In this document: positions 41,739 through 50,901 of the stretch, piece by piece
How the letters are laid out: each line of letters begins with the position of its first letter
How positions within the stretch are numbered: the first letter of the stretch is position 1
NCBI GenBank assembly: GCA_013177805.1
Contig: JABLXU010000013.1
Location: forward strand, 1 to 64,000
Length of the DNA stretch: 64,000 nucleotides
DNA from: Candidatus Omnitrophota bacterium
GTDB taxonomy: Bacteria > Hinthialibacterota > Hinthialibacteria > Hinthialibacterales > Hinthialibacteraceae
Direction: 5' to 3'
Notes under the pieces: generated by a model
Databases searched by the model: none
Told to the model about the DNA's origin: nothing
What the model saw: the letters and a program-made list of their open reading frames with translations, nothing else
Program-made: the position numbers and the translations under genes

Positions 41739-44186
41739 TTAGAACAAGGACCAGTCATCCACCGCGGTCGGCTCACCGGCCGGGTAGCACCAAATGTCGT
41801 AGAGATTGAAGGCCACGGCCCCGCCGTTCTGGCTCTTTTCCAGATCCAGTTCCAGCGTGACGGAGACAAGCACCTTGTCCGGATTGACCGGCGCGGCGTG
41901 TTCGTTGACTGCCGGATCGTTGGCATCGGCGAAGAGGCTGGAACCGTCGAGCCGGTCCATGCCGTTGATCAGCAAGGTCACGTCATCCCACATCCAGGTG
42001 GCATCCCCGGGATCGCGGAACCAATCGTCGGCGTGGATTTCGGTCTGCTCGGACGTGCCATCTTGATAATGCAACGTGCATTTCAGGACACCATAGCCGT
42101 TGCCTACGGTCATCGCCGCCCGCAATTCGCTGTACTGGCCGGGCGGAACCACGTTGAAGGTGAACGGCCCGCGCTGCGCGGCGGCGTTATTGAACTTGAT
42201 CGAGTTTTTCAGGCCCAACTCTTCGAACGCGTTGTTATAGGGTCCCAGGATGTGGCCATTGAGGCCGCTCATGCGGTCGGGCGGCAGACCATTGGCCACA
42301 AACGCGGTGCCGGCCGCGTTGTAGTACAGATACCCCGCGACGATGAGATAGTAATTGTTGCCGATGTCATGTCCGAAACCCGGCTGGCCCGTAATTCCGT
42401 CGTCATACTGATCGACCGAAATGACATCCCACACCGGGAGGTTGGGATCACGGTTGGGATCGTTAAAGGTCAGGTCCACGCGTCCCGCCCCCGCCGGAGG
42501 CAAGGCCGGATCGGAGCTGATCCAGATGTTGTCGAAATACGCGGAACCCGAGCCCGAGCCGCGGCGCAAGCGGATTTCCGCGATGTCGCTGATTTCATCG
42601 TTGTTGGGTCCGCCGGCATCGTAGGTATCCATCCGGTCGGATTCATCGGGATTGATCCACAGATACACGCTGTCGTTCTGTCCCGAACCTGAATTCAGGA
42701 CATAACGGACCAGGTAATGATTCGCCACGGTATAATTGGCCTGGGTCAAGCTATCCCCGCCCGGCAGGTTGCCGATGCCCGCTTTATCGGCGTTGTAGGG
42801 TTTGCCGACGAAGCTGGATTCAGAACCGTTGGAAGCGAACAGGGTCAGTCCTGCCCAATGGTCGGCCGCGGGGCCTTCATCCAGAAAGACGAATGACACC
42901 CACAGCTCACCCGTGGAGACCGGTTCAAATTTGCGGCCGACGCCGTTATCCGCGCTTCCGGTCACCCGGACCGAAAATCCGCCAGGATTGTATTCAGCCG
43001 GTTGATTCTGCACCAAACCGGCTTCGAGGATTTTGGTATCCAGGGCGTTCGGCGATAAAGCGCCTGAATTGGCCCAACCCGATGCCCAGCCGAATCCGCC
43101 TTGTTGCTGCAGGTTGGCCAAAGCGGTGCCGGCTTGTTCCAGCGGATAGGAAAATGTCTCATAAATATTGAACCTCCGGAGAGGAACCGAAGAGGCCATG
43201 GGAACAGTTAAAGTGCCGTCCGTGGCCTCACCCGTGAAATTGATGTTCCCGTAGGAAGTCCGGGTCGGGGCCTGCAAATCATACGTCAAGGAAGCCGAGC
43301 CGGTGACGTTGCTCAACGTCCATGTGATGACGCCATTGGCCATGGTGAAGTTTCCCGCGGTGGCGTTCACGTTGCTGACCGCCAGATCGGCTGGAAGCGT
43401 TTCTTTCACCGTGAGATTGGCCACCGTCTGGCCTTCCCGCACGTCCACCCTCACGGTGATCCCCTGTATGCTCTGCCCGAGAGAATAGGATTGCACCGGC
43501 ACAATCCGGCTGGCCGACCAGGGATATTCCTGGAGAACCACGTTTTGGAAATAACCCGTGCTGATCTGACCGTTGTTATGCGACGTCACCGCCAAGCCCA
43601 CGTACACCGGATCCTGAAGACCGGGCACCACATGGGTCAAATGCAAGACCCGCTGGCCGGTTTCGAGATTCACGTAATAAAAGTTCAACGTGGTGCCAAC
43701 CCGTTCCACTTCCACGTTGCCCTCTTGGACACCCGTCCCGTCAATCCCGCCAACCAGGGTAGCGTCGCCACCCCAGTCCGCCTCGGCACCTTGCGTATTC
43801 CGCCATTGCGGAGCAAAATCCTGCCCGCTGGACCGGATCATGGCGAATCCAAAGGGCGAACCCGGTGTCAGATTGTCCCGCACCATCAGGCCGGCCTTGG
43901 TCCAGGTGGCGTCCCCGCCTCCAACCTCCGCATAGACCTTGCCCTTGATCGTGAAGGCCCCGGTCATTTCCTTGTAGAGGAAATGAAAGCCATCCGCCGT
44001 GCCCCAGATATCGGCCCCACTGCCTTCAATGATGTACTCATCGTTCTCGAGTTTGGCGCTGCCCGCCGCACCCACATCGCCGATGTCCTGGGACTGGGTA
44101 AAAATCCCAATCTGCGCGTGGGACGGGGCAGCAACCCAGAGAACAACGGCTACCCAAAATCCGTATTGCGTGATTTTCCTCATCAT
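41739..44186 (-). CDS. Exported multi-domain beta-sandwich protein ending in VDDWSLF
   Basis: ATG 44186 has GGGAGGTAAGG upstream. The 815-aa product has a signal peptide (GFWVAVVLWVAAPSHAQ). Residues about 25-210 form a DUF1349-like concanavalin domain (GADIWGTADGFHFLYKEMTG, SHNNGQISTGYFQNVVLQEY). Residues about 215-330 look like a DUF11-type conserved repeat (VKETLPADLAVSNVNATAGN). A LamG-like module follows (340-560) and then a jelly-roll with WDVISVDQYDDGITGQPGFG and HYQDGTSEQTEIHADDWF. The final AVDDWSLF is almost identical to the end of the LamG protein at 14994-17018. It is probably a surface or secreted glycan-binding protein. The convergent neighbour is a pseudopilin. Confidence 0.85.
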   Translation of the reverse strand: MMRKITQYGFWVAVVLWVAAPSHAQIGIFTQSQDIGDVGAAGSAKLENDEYIIEGSGADIWGTADGFHFLYKEMTGAFTIKGKVYAEVGGGDATWTKAGLMVRDNLTPGSPFGFAMIRSSGQDFAPQWRNTQGAEADWGGDATLVGGIDGTGVQEGNVEVERVGTTLNFYYVNLETGQRVLHLTHVVPGLQDPVYVGLAVTSHNNGQISTGYFQNVVLQEYPWSASRIVPVQSYSLGQSIQGITVRVDVREGQTVANLTVKETLPADLAVSNVNATAGNFTMANGVITWTLSNVTGSASLTYDLQAPTRTSYGNINFTGEATDGTLTVPMASSVPLRRFNIYETFSYPLEQAGTALANLQQQGGFGWASGWANSGALSPNALDTKILEAGLVQNQPAEYNPGGFSVRVTGSADNGVGRKFEPVSTGELWVSFVFLDEGPAADHWAGLTLFASNGSESSFVGKPYNADKAGIGNLPGGDSLTQANYTVANHYLVRYVLNSGSGQNDSVYLWINPDESDRMDTYDAGGPNNDEISDIAEIRLRRGSGSGSAYFDNIWISSDPALPPAGAGRVDLTFNDPNRDPNLPVWDVISVDQYDDGITGQPGFGHDIGNNYYLIVAGYLYYNAAGTAFVANGLPPDRMSGLNGHILGPYNNAFEELGLKNSIKFNNAAAQRGPFTFNVVPPGQYSELRAAMTVGNGYGVLKCTLHYQDGTSEQTEIHADDWFRDPGDATWMWDDVTLLINGMDRLDGSSLFADANDPAVNEHAAPVNPDKVLVSVTLELDLEKSQNGGAVAFNLYDIWCYPAGEPTAVDDWSLF

Positions 44187-44394
44187 GCCTTACCTCCCTG
44201 CATTCAATGTGTTAATGGATTAATCCAATGTTTGGCTACCTTACCACAATCCTATAAAAAAATAAAGAGGCCATCGGTTTGAATAATAAAACATGGCTAA
44301 ATCGAAATGAACGTGCGGGGGGATTCCCCGGGGCGGACGGGAGGAATTACGTCAAGGACTTCGGACACTGGGCGAAGGAAAGGGACTGGAAAAG

Positions 44395-45378
44395 TTAAAT
44401 CAGGTGGGTCAACACGAGGGTGATCAGGAAGGAGAGCACGGCACAGAGGGGGAACGTGATCACCCAGGCCAGGACGATGTTGCCCACGATGTTCCATCTC
44501 ACGCCACGGATGTTCTTGGCGGCGGCCACGCCCATGATGGCGGTGGTGATCGTGTGGGTGGTGCTGAGGGGGATGCCTCCCAGCGAGGCCCCGAAGATCA
44601 CGCCGGAAGCGGAGGTTTCCGCCGCGAAACCTTGCCATGGGCGGATGTCCACCATGCGCATGCCGACGTTTTTGATGATCTTCCAGCCCCCCACCATGGT
44701 GCCCGCGCCCATGGTGAACGCGCAGAGCAGGATCACCCATAGGGGAACATAAAAGTGGGGCAGGACATTGGCCACGACCAGGGTCATCGAAAAGATACCG
44801 ATGAATTTTTGTCCGTCATTCATGCCGTGATTCAACGCCATGAGCATCGAGGAGACGATTTGCAATTTGCCGAACACGAATTTGGCAGTGCAGGGGGTGA
44901 TTTCCCGGCAACCCGCGATGATGCATTTCGCCATGATGAAACTGATCACAAAGCCAAAAAAACTGGAGAGAATCAATCCCCAAAATACTTTCACCCAGCC
45001 GGCGGCCACCAAAGCCGAGGGGCCGGCCACCGCCAGGGCGGCCCCGGACATCCCGGCCACCAGTTCATGGGATTTGCTGGTGGGAATGCCGAAATGCACC
45101 GTGACGCAACTCCAGAGGATGATGCTGATCATGGTGGCTATGATGATATCGGGATTCATGGAGGCTAAATCCACGATGCCCTTCCCGATGGTTTCGGCGA
45201 CGGCCGTGCCGCACAGGGTGCCGAGCATGTTGAAGAAGGTGGCAAGCACCACGGCGGCGCGGGGCGTCATGACCCGGGTGGAGACGACGGTGGCGATAGC
45301 ATTGGGAGCGTCTGTCCAGCCGTTGACGAATTCCGCACCCAAGACCAACGCCAACACCAGCAGGAGATGCCAATCCAT
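44395..45378 (-). CDS. pit: PiT-family inorganic phosphate transporter
   Basis: The 327-aa polytopic protein begins with the PiT signature FVNGWTDAPNAIATVVSTRV (residues about 18-37) and has its inverted repeat near the C-terminus (GGIPLSTTHTITTAIMGVAA). It would import phosphate with a cation across the inner membrane, at low affinity. ATG 45378 lies 15 bp after the stop of the DUF47 gene, so the two are one operon, as in many genomes. Length is at the short end for PiT proteins, but both signature repeats are present. Confidence 0.93.
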   Translation of the reverse strand: MDWHLLLVLALVLGAEFVNGWTDAPNAIATVVSTRVMTPRAAVVLATFFNMLGTLCGTAVAETIGKGIVDLASMNPDIIIATMISIILWSCVTVHFGIPTSKSHELVAGMSGAALAVAGPSALVAAGWVKVFWGLILSSFFGFVISFIMAKCIIAGCREITPCTAKFVFGKLQIVSSMLMALNHGMNDGQKFIGIFSMTLVVANVLPHFYVPLWVILLCAFTMGAGTMVGGWKIIKNVGMRMVDIRPWQGFAAETSASGVIFGASLGGIPLSTTHTITTAIMGVAAAKNIRGVRWNIVGNIVLAWVITFPLCAVLSFLITLVLTHLI

Positions 45379-45393
45379 GGTGCGAAGGTCCTT

Positions 45394-46053
45394 CTATTGC
45401 GCGGCGCGGGCGATGGAGAGCATGGTGTCGGCGATGTCCCGTTCGTGGTCCGTGATGCGTTCCAATCCCTGAAAGATGCGCTCCCACTTGATGACGGTCA
45501 GCGGATTGGCGCTCTCCTCCTGCCACAGGGCGCTGACCGCGATGGCGTACAACTCATCCGCTTCCGATTCCAACTTGCCGATTTCCGGATTGCGGGCCGA
45601 TAGGAGGTCGAAGTGGGCATTGCGTAAATCCTCGATCATTTTAGGAATTTCCTGGGCCATGTGAACGATGCAATTGAGAAGCAACCGGACCTGGGGGCGG
45701 ATGGAATCGATCTGGTAGATATGCATGTGCTTGGCCACCCGCCGCATGGCGCGCAGGCAACTGTCCAGTCCGTTGGCGAGGAGCGTGGCTTCGGCCTTGT
45801 CAATCCAGCTGATGATGAAGGACTTATCGAGAATTTCGTTGAGCCGGCGCTTCAACTGGTCCCCCTCTTCTTTGAACCGGGCGATCCGTTGCGCGTGAAT
45901 GAAACGTTCCTCTTTCCCGGCGGCAAATAAAGGATTCAATTCCCGGGCACACGACTCCACCAGGTTCGAATATTGCCCGAACAAATCCTGGAGATCGTTA
46001 TCGGTGCGGTTTTGGAAGATCGTTTTGAAAAAGCGGGAAAAATAGGCAAACAT
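45394..46053 (-). CDS. DUF47 (PhoU-like) partner of the Pit transporter
   Basis: The 219-aa helical protein matches DUF47: ARELNPLFAAGKEERFIHAQ, EGDQLKRRLNEILDKSFI, IDKAEATLLANGLDSCLRAM, SEADELYAIAVSALWQEE and a closing RITDHERDIADTMLSIARAA. PhoU-like three-helix bundles bind metal clusters and tune phosphate uptake; DUF47 members are typically encoded just before pit, as here. It is cytoplasmic and is the first gene of the operon. AGGAG is 15 nt upstream of ATG 46053, a little distant. Confidence 0.9.
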   Translation of the reverse strand: MFAYFSRFFKTIFQNRTDNDLQDLFGQYSNLVESCARELNPLFAAGKEERFIHAQRIARFKEEGDQLKRRLNEILDKSFIISWIDKAEATLLANGLDSCLRAMRRVAKHMHIYQIDSIRPQVRLLLNCIVHMAQEIPKMIEDLRNAHFDLLSARNPEIGKLESEADELYAIAVSALWQEESANPLTVIKWERIFQGLERITDHERDIADTMLSIARAAQ

Positions 46054-46367
46054 TCGTTTTTCGGAATCTCCTGATGGACGGTTGAACCAGATTCATGAAA
46101 AACCCTATCCATGACCGGAAAAAGAAAAACCAGGGTAGACTAACCCAGTTTACTAGATCGATCCGGCATTTTAGAGCCCTGCGCGTCATCGGCATGGAAA
46201 TTCAAAAGGAGATCCATTAGCCCAAAAGATTTCTTGACTCAGCCTGGCTAAAGGGGAGTGATTTCGTTGACAGGTTTCGAACAAGCGTGGGATAATCGCC
46301 TCCCATGGGGAAGTTCCAAACCGGAATGAGCAATCATCGGAATACACAAGGAAGGACGGCCAAACAC

Positions 46368-47696
46368 ATGCGGTACAATCCCAATCCGAAGGCGTGGGCC
46401 TGGTTGAGTCTGGCCAGTTGCTGTCTCGTCTGTATAGGCGGGGCCGCCTCATCCTCCCTCGCGGGGGAAGCGGAATCCCAAGCGGCAGTGGAAGGGATTT
46501 TTTCCGTGCGGGATTTCGGGGCGGCGGGCGATGGGCAGACCGATGACACCGCCGCCATCCAGAAAGCCATCGACGCCGCGGCAGTCAAAGGCGGACAGGT
46601 GTACCTCCCGCCGGCCCGGTACGTGGTGCGGGGCAGTTTGAACGTTAAAACAGGCGTGGTGGTGACCGGAGCGCACGAGGCGCCGTTGGCCATCGAACCG
46701 CTGATTGGCACGGTCATTCTGGCCATGGGCGGACGGGACGATGAATCCGCTCCCGCGCTCTTCGAAATGGGCCACTCCAGCACGGTCAAGGGACTGACAG
46801 TCTGGTATCCGGAACAAAAACCGGAGGACATCCATCCGTATCCCTGGACGTTCCATCTCACCGGATTCGACAACACGGTGGAGAATGTCACACTCATCAA
46901 TAGTTACAACGGCATCCGGACGGGACCGGAAAACAATGTGCGCCACCGCGTCCGCAGCGTGTACGGATGCGTGCTGCGGCGGGGATTGTTTGTGGACAAT
47001 TGCACGGATATCGGCCGGGTGGAGAACGTGCAGTTTCATTGCCATTGGTGGTCGGCGGCCTCGGTGGGCGGCAACTGGGATCCGGTGTACAAATACATGT
47101 ACGAAAATCTTGAAGCATTTATCTTCGGACGCACGGATTGGGAATACGCATCCAACAACTTTGTGTTTCCCGCCAAAATTGGCTGGCGGTTCATCCAAAC
47201 CGAAAACGGGGCCTGCAACGGGCAATTCACCGGGATCGGGGCGGACGCGTGCGAAACCGCCGTGCGGGTGGACGCCATCCAACCCATGGGCCTGCTGATC
47301 ACCGGCGGGCAATTCGTTTCGTTCAACGGCCCATTCCCCGTGGAATTGATCGTCAGCCCGGGCTGCAACGGCAGCGTCCGGCTCGTGAACTGCGCCTTTT
47401 GGGGCCCGGCGCTGCACAATGCGGTCGTCGAGGGAAACGGTTTCGTTTCGTTCAGCGATTGCTATTTTAGCAGTTGGAACAAGGAGACACCGGACAATCC
47501 CTTGGTGGTCGTCAAATCCGGCCGCGTGCAGATCCACAACTCCAGTTTCGCCACGCCGCAGCCCAGCGTGGAACTGGGGGAGAACGTGAAGCACGCCATC
47601 ATCCGGGGCAACAACGGCGTCAACGGTGTGCGGATCATCAACCATGCGAAGGAAGTCATCATCGAGGGAAACGAAGAGGCGAAGGATAGGAAGTGA
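46368..47696 (+). CDS. Exported pectate-lyase-superfamily (GH28-like) beta-helix protein
   Basis: ATG 46368 (with AAGGAAGGA upstream) gives a 442-aa protein with a signal peptide (WLSLASCCLVCIGGAASSSL). VRDFGAAGDGQTDDTAAIQK followed by GGQVYLPPARYVVRG is the standard opening of the pectate-lyase-3/rhamnogalacturonase beta-helix. Coils continue through TVENVTLINSYNGIRTGPEN, RVENVQFHCHWWSAASVGGN and VIIEGNEE. Proteins of this kind cleave or bind acidic plant or algal polysaccharides; the catalytic Asp cluster of GH28 is not obvious, so activity is uncertain. Nothing in the surroundings names the substrate. Confidence 0.82.
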   Translation: MRYNPNPKAWAWLSLASCCLVCIGGAASSSLAGEAESQAAVEGIFSVRDFGAAGDGQTDDTAAIQKAIDAAAVKGGQVYLPPARYVVRGSLNVKTGVVVTGAHEAPLAIEPLIGTVILAMGGRDDESAPALFEMGHSSTVKGLTVWYPEQKPEDIHPYPWTFHLTGFDNTVENVTLINSYNGIRTGPENNVRHRVRSVYGCVLRRGLFVDNCTDIGRVENVQFHCHWWSAASVGGNWDPVYKYMYENLEAFIFGRTDWEYASNNFVFPAKIGWRFIQTENGACNGQFTGIGADACETAVRVDAIQPMGLLITGGQFVSFNGPFPVELIVSPGCNGSVRLVNCAFWGPALHNAVVEGNGFVSFSDCYFSSWNKETPDNPLVVVKSGRVQIHNSSFATPQPSVELGENVKHAIIRGNNGVNGVRIINHAKEVIIEGNEEAKDRK

Positions 47697-48071
47697 AAAT
47701 TATCCACCCTGGAACCCTGGATGGAAATCCCGGGCTCTGGAGTTTGGTTGTCCGGAAGCATAAAAAAACCGCGAAATCCAGCGAATCTTCCAATTACGGC
47801 CGCTTCAGGCGCGGGGGAATGCGGAGCACTCGTTACATAACTCATAGAACTCACAGATGATAAAGAAGTCGAAAATTAAGCCAAAATTTGAAAACTATCA
47901 GAGGATTTTGCCATGCTCCCTGGTGTAAGGGCCAATCTCCGGATCTTCTTCCTCTGGAAGAGGGACAGGGTGAAGAGAAGCCATGGACGAATGGATAACG
48001 GTTGCGCCTTTATCGCATACGATGGATTCGATATGATCGTTGTCTCAATGATCTCCCTGGATTCTTGAACC
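47697..48071. other. Intergenic region with one decayed repeat
   Basis: It contains a decayed forward family A element at 47948-47977 (TTCCTCT/AGAGGGACAGGGTGAAG). Otherwise nothing recognisable. Confidence 0.5.
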
Positions 48072-49112
48072 ATGGACCGTACCCGTTTGCACGAAATCTT
48101 ATCCCAATATCCGAATCACCGAATTTTAGTCTTCGGAGACTTTTTTCTCGACCGGTACCTGGTGATCGATCCCGCGTTGGATGAAATCTCCCTCGAGACC
48201 GGTAAAACCGCGTACCAAGTCACCGCCAAACGTTCGCAGCCAGGGGCAGCCGGCACGGTGGTCAACAACCTCCGGGCCCTCGAGGTAGGGCACATCACCG
48301 CGCTGACGGTCATCGGCGACGACGGCGAAGGCTACGAACTGCGGCAGGGACTGACCCGCCAGGGCGTGAACATCGACTCGATTCTCATCACCCCGGACCG
48401 CTTCACTCCCACCTACACCAAGCCCATGCGCAAGACCAACGGCGGCGAGGAGGAGATGAACCGCCAGGACATCAAGAACCGCGTCCCCCTCACCGAAGCG
48501 ATGGAAACCGAATTGCTAAAACGCTTGGACGCATTATTGCCCGCCGTGGACGCGGTGATCATCGCCGACCAGGTGCAAGAACGGGACTGCGGCGTCATCA
48601 CCGGCCGGGTGCGCGGCACTCTGGCCCGGCTCGCCACGGAACATCCCCGGATTTTATTCTTTGCTGATTCCCGTGAACGGATCGGCGAGTTTCACAACGT
48701 CTTGGTCAAACCCAACCGCTTCGAGACGGTCAAAGCCATCCATCCCGGCCATCGGGACGAATGCCCCACGCCCTTCGCCCTGGAATGCGCCGAAACGCTG
48801 CGGAAACGTACCGGCCGGCCGGTTTTCCTGACCTTGGACAAGGAAGGGATTTGCCCCGTTTCCGGGCAGGGCCAGACGATCATCCCCTGCCCTCCCGTCA
48901 CGGGGCCGATCGACATCGTCGGCGCGGGTGACAGCGTCACGGCGGGGATTGTTTCTTCACTGATTTCCGGCGCGCAACTGACCGAGGCGGCGGTCATCGG
49001 CAACCTGGTGGCCTCGATCACCATCCGCCAGTTGGGAACCACGGGAACCGCCACGCGCCAACAAGTCCAGGATGCCTTCGATGCCCATGAATCCCTCTAC
49101 GCCCACGTCTGA
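48072..49112 (+). CDS. PfkB-family kinase, RfaE/HldE N-terminal-like
   Basis: The 346-aa protein has the ribokinase fold with RILVFGDFFLDRYL at the start, SQPGAAGTVVNNLRALEVGH (substrate loop, residues about 57-77), VLVKPNRFE near 220 and the catalytic anion-hole motif DIVGAGDSVTAGIV near 287. The pattern is closest to the heptose-7-phosphate kinase half of HldE, which makes ADP-heptose for lipopolysaccharide; the nucleotidyltransferase half is absent. Substrate identity is therefore likely but not proved. Its 3' end overlaps the next gene, an ABC-2 permease, which supports a role in surface polysaccharide synthesis. Confidence 0.85.
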   Translation: MDRTRLHEILSQYPNHRILVFGDFFLDRYLVIDPALDEISLETGKTAYQVTAKRSQPGAAGTVVNNLRALEVGHITALTVIGDDGEGYELRQGLTRQGVNIDSILITPDRFTPTYTKPMRKTNGGEEEMNRQDIKNRVPLTEAMETELLKRLDALLPAVDAVIIADQVQERDCGVITGRVRGTLARLATEHPRILFFADSRERIGEFHNVLVKPNRFETVKAIHPGHRDECPTPFALECAETLRKRTGRPVFLTLDKEGICPVSGQGQTIIPCPPVTGPIDIVGAGDSVTAGIVSSLISGAQLTEAAVIGNLVASITIRQLGTTGTATRQQVQDAFDAHESLYAHV

Positions 49113-49998
49113 GGCAATCACTGAAAAACCGGACATCCAATGGCGGAACGCGGCGCCCCTCTCCGAACTGTGGGCTTACCGCCGGTTGATCCGGCAGTTG
49201 GCAGAGCGGGACCTCAAGGCCCGGTACAAGGTGTCGGTGTTGGGATTCTTTTGGAGCCTGCTGCGCCCGCTGCTGACCATCGCGGTGCTCGCCTTGGTCT
49301 TTTCGTTTATTATGGGCTTCGAAAGCCCGCGGTATGCGGTTCCGTATTATGTCCTGCTGCTGGTCACCTACATGCCGTGGTTTTATTTCTCGACCGCCCT
49401 CCTCGAAGGGACCCACTCCATCCTGGCCAACAGTCACCTCATCAAAAAAGTTTATTGCCCACGCGCCGTGTATCCCGCGGCGGTGGTGCTGGCCAATGGG
49501 GTGAATTTTGTGTTCTCGCTAGTGGTGCTGATCCCGCTGGTTTACATTCTGAGTGGTTCCAGTCCTTCATGGACCGTTCTGCAACTTCCCTTGGTGATCG
49601 GTTTCCATACCGCCTTGATTCTGGGAATAGGCTTCGCGGTATCCGTGTTGAACGTCCTCTTCCGCGACACCACCCAGATGATGGAGTTTCTCGTTTTCGT
49701 GTGGTTCTATCTCTCGCCGGTGTTGTATGATGTGTACGAGGTGTATCAACGCGTGGAGGGCGGATGGCGGTGGCTGTATTTTCTCAATCCGATGGCGGGA
49801 ATCTTGGAATGGTACCGCTACGCCTTGCTGGCTTCCCGCCTGCGGGTGGAAGACGCGGCCTTCCCCGGCTTGGCTGAGTTACGCCAGCTGGTATTTTACG
49901 GGGCGGTCCCCTACGCGGCCGCGGTATCCGTGATTGGGCTCCTTGCGGGATACGCCATTCTCAAACGGTTGGAAACCCGGGCGGTCGACGCCTTGTGA
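49081..49998 (+). CDS. ABC-2 type permease, polysaccharide exporter (Wzm-like)
   Basis: The start is uncertain among ATGs at 49072, 49081 and 49087; all overlap the kinase gene by about 30 bp, implying translational coupling. The product of about 305 aa has the Wzm/TagG signature ELWAYRRLIRQLAERDLKAR followed by YKVSVLGFFWSLLRPLL, then six hydrophobic segments, with FRDTTQMMEFLVFVWFYLSP in the middle. Such permeases carry undecaprenyl-linked polysaccharides across the inner membrane, but need an ATPase (Wzt). No ATPase gene is adjacent; the next gene is a methyltransferase, so the partner must be elsewhere. Confidence 0.88.
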   Translation: MPMNPSTPTSEAITEKPDIQWRNAAPLSELWAYRRLIRQLAERDLKARYKVSVLGFFWSLLRPLLTIAVLALVFSFIMGFESPRYAVPYYVLLLVTYMPWFYFSTALLEGTHSILANSHLIKKVYCPRAVYPAAVVLANGVNFVFSLVVLIPLVYILSGSSPSWTVLQLPLVIGFHTALILGIGFAVSVLNVLFRDTTQMMEFLVFVWFYLSPVLYDVYEVYQRVEGGWRWLYFLNPMAGILEWYRYALLASRLRVEDAAFPGLAELRQLVFYGAVPYAAAVSVIGLLAGYAILKRLETRAVDAL

Positions 49999-50017
49999 CC
50001 TTCCCCTGATCGATGCC

Positions 50018-50773
50018 ATGCAGCCGGCAGCCTACGCACTCAATTACGAGCATGAAGAATCTCACTGGTGGTTCCTCGCCCGCCGCGAAATCATTGTGTC
50101 CATCCTCCACGCGCTGATGGTTGCGGAAACGCGGTCCGGTGCTCCCCGGCTTTCCATTCTCGATTACGGCTGCGGAACGGGCGGACTGACCCTGGCCCTC
50201 GCCCCTTTCGGGGAAGTCACCGGGGTGGATGAAAGCGGGCAAGCCATCGCCTGGTGCCATAAACGGGGGATGAACAACGTCCGGCGGATCGTAACGCCCC
50301 AGGAGTTGCCATCCGGCGCGTACGATTGGATCACGTGTTTCGACGTGTTGGAACATGTCGAGGACGATGGGAACCTCCTGCGCGAGTTCCGGCGCGTGTT
50401 GAAGCCCGGCGGACGGCTGCTGCTCACCGTTCCCGCTCTGCCCATCCTCTGGGGAGGCGAAGACGAGGTATCGCGCCATGTCCGCCGGTATACGAAACGG
50501 AATCTGCTCCACAAACTCCAAGCGGCCGGCTTCGAAGTTCATAAGATTTCGTATTTCAACACCTTGCTGTTTCCCGCCGTCTTGACGCTCCGGTTGTTCA
50601 ACCGCTGGTTCCGGCCGTCCTCATGGAAGGAATCAGACTTAAAATCCGCCAACCCCCTTCTGAATTCGCTTCTCTACCGGATCTTTGCCCTGGAGCGGCA
50701 CGTCCTGCGCTATGGATCTCTGCCCATCGGGGTGTCGCTGCTGGCGGTGGGAAAATCGTCCACCTGGCCATGA
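50018..50773 (+). CDS. SAM-dependent methyltransferase (class I)
   Basis: ATG 50018 lies 20 bp after the permease stop. The 251-aa protein has motif I LDYGCGTGGLTLALAPFG (residues about 48-65), an acidic VTGVDES, YDWITCFDVLEHVEDD and motif III LKPGGRLLLTVPA. The N-terminal EESHWWFLARREII is typical of methyltransferases in surface-glycan and sphingolipid-like clusters. It may methylate a sugar of the exported polysaccharide or a lipid carrier. The C-terminal part has a hydrophobic stretch (TLLFPAVLTLRLF) that could attach it to the membrane. Context, not sequence, suggests the substrate class. Confidence 0.87.
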   Translation: MQPAAYALNYEHEESHWWFLARREIIVSILHALMVAETRSGAPRLSILDYGCGTGGLTLALAPFGEVTGVDESGQAIAWCHKRGMNNVRRIVTPQELPSGAYDWITCFDVLEHVEDDGNLLREFRRVLKPGGRLLLTVPALPILWGGEDEVSRHVRRYTKRNLLHKLQAAGFEVHKISYFNTLLFPAVLTLRLFNRWFRPSSWKESDLKSANPLLNSLLYRIFALERHVLRYGSLPIGVSLLAVGKSSTWP

Positions 50774-50901
50774 TTTCCTCCCTTCTCTTCCTCTATACAC
50801 TCCTGGCCGGTTTGGGTTAGGATATATCGCATCAAACGGCAACCCCGTAACATCACGGTGATGATTTCGTATTGGTTCAATAAAAATCCGGAGGAGTTCA
50901 C

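Noticed and set aside
42962-43162. Small minus-strand frames inside the 815-aa protein gene
   Set aside because: They are out-of-frame shadows of the DUF1349/LamG protein with no own start signals.
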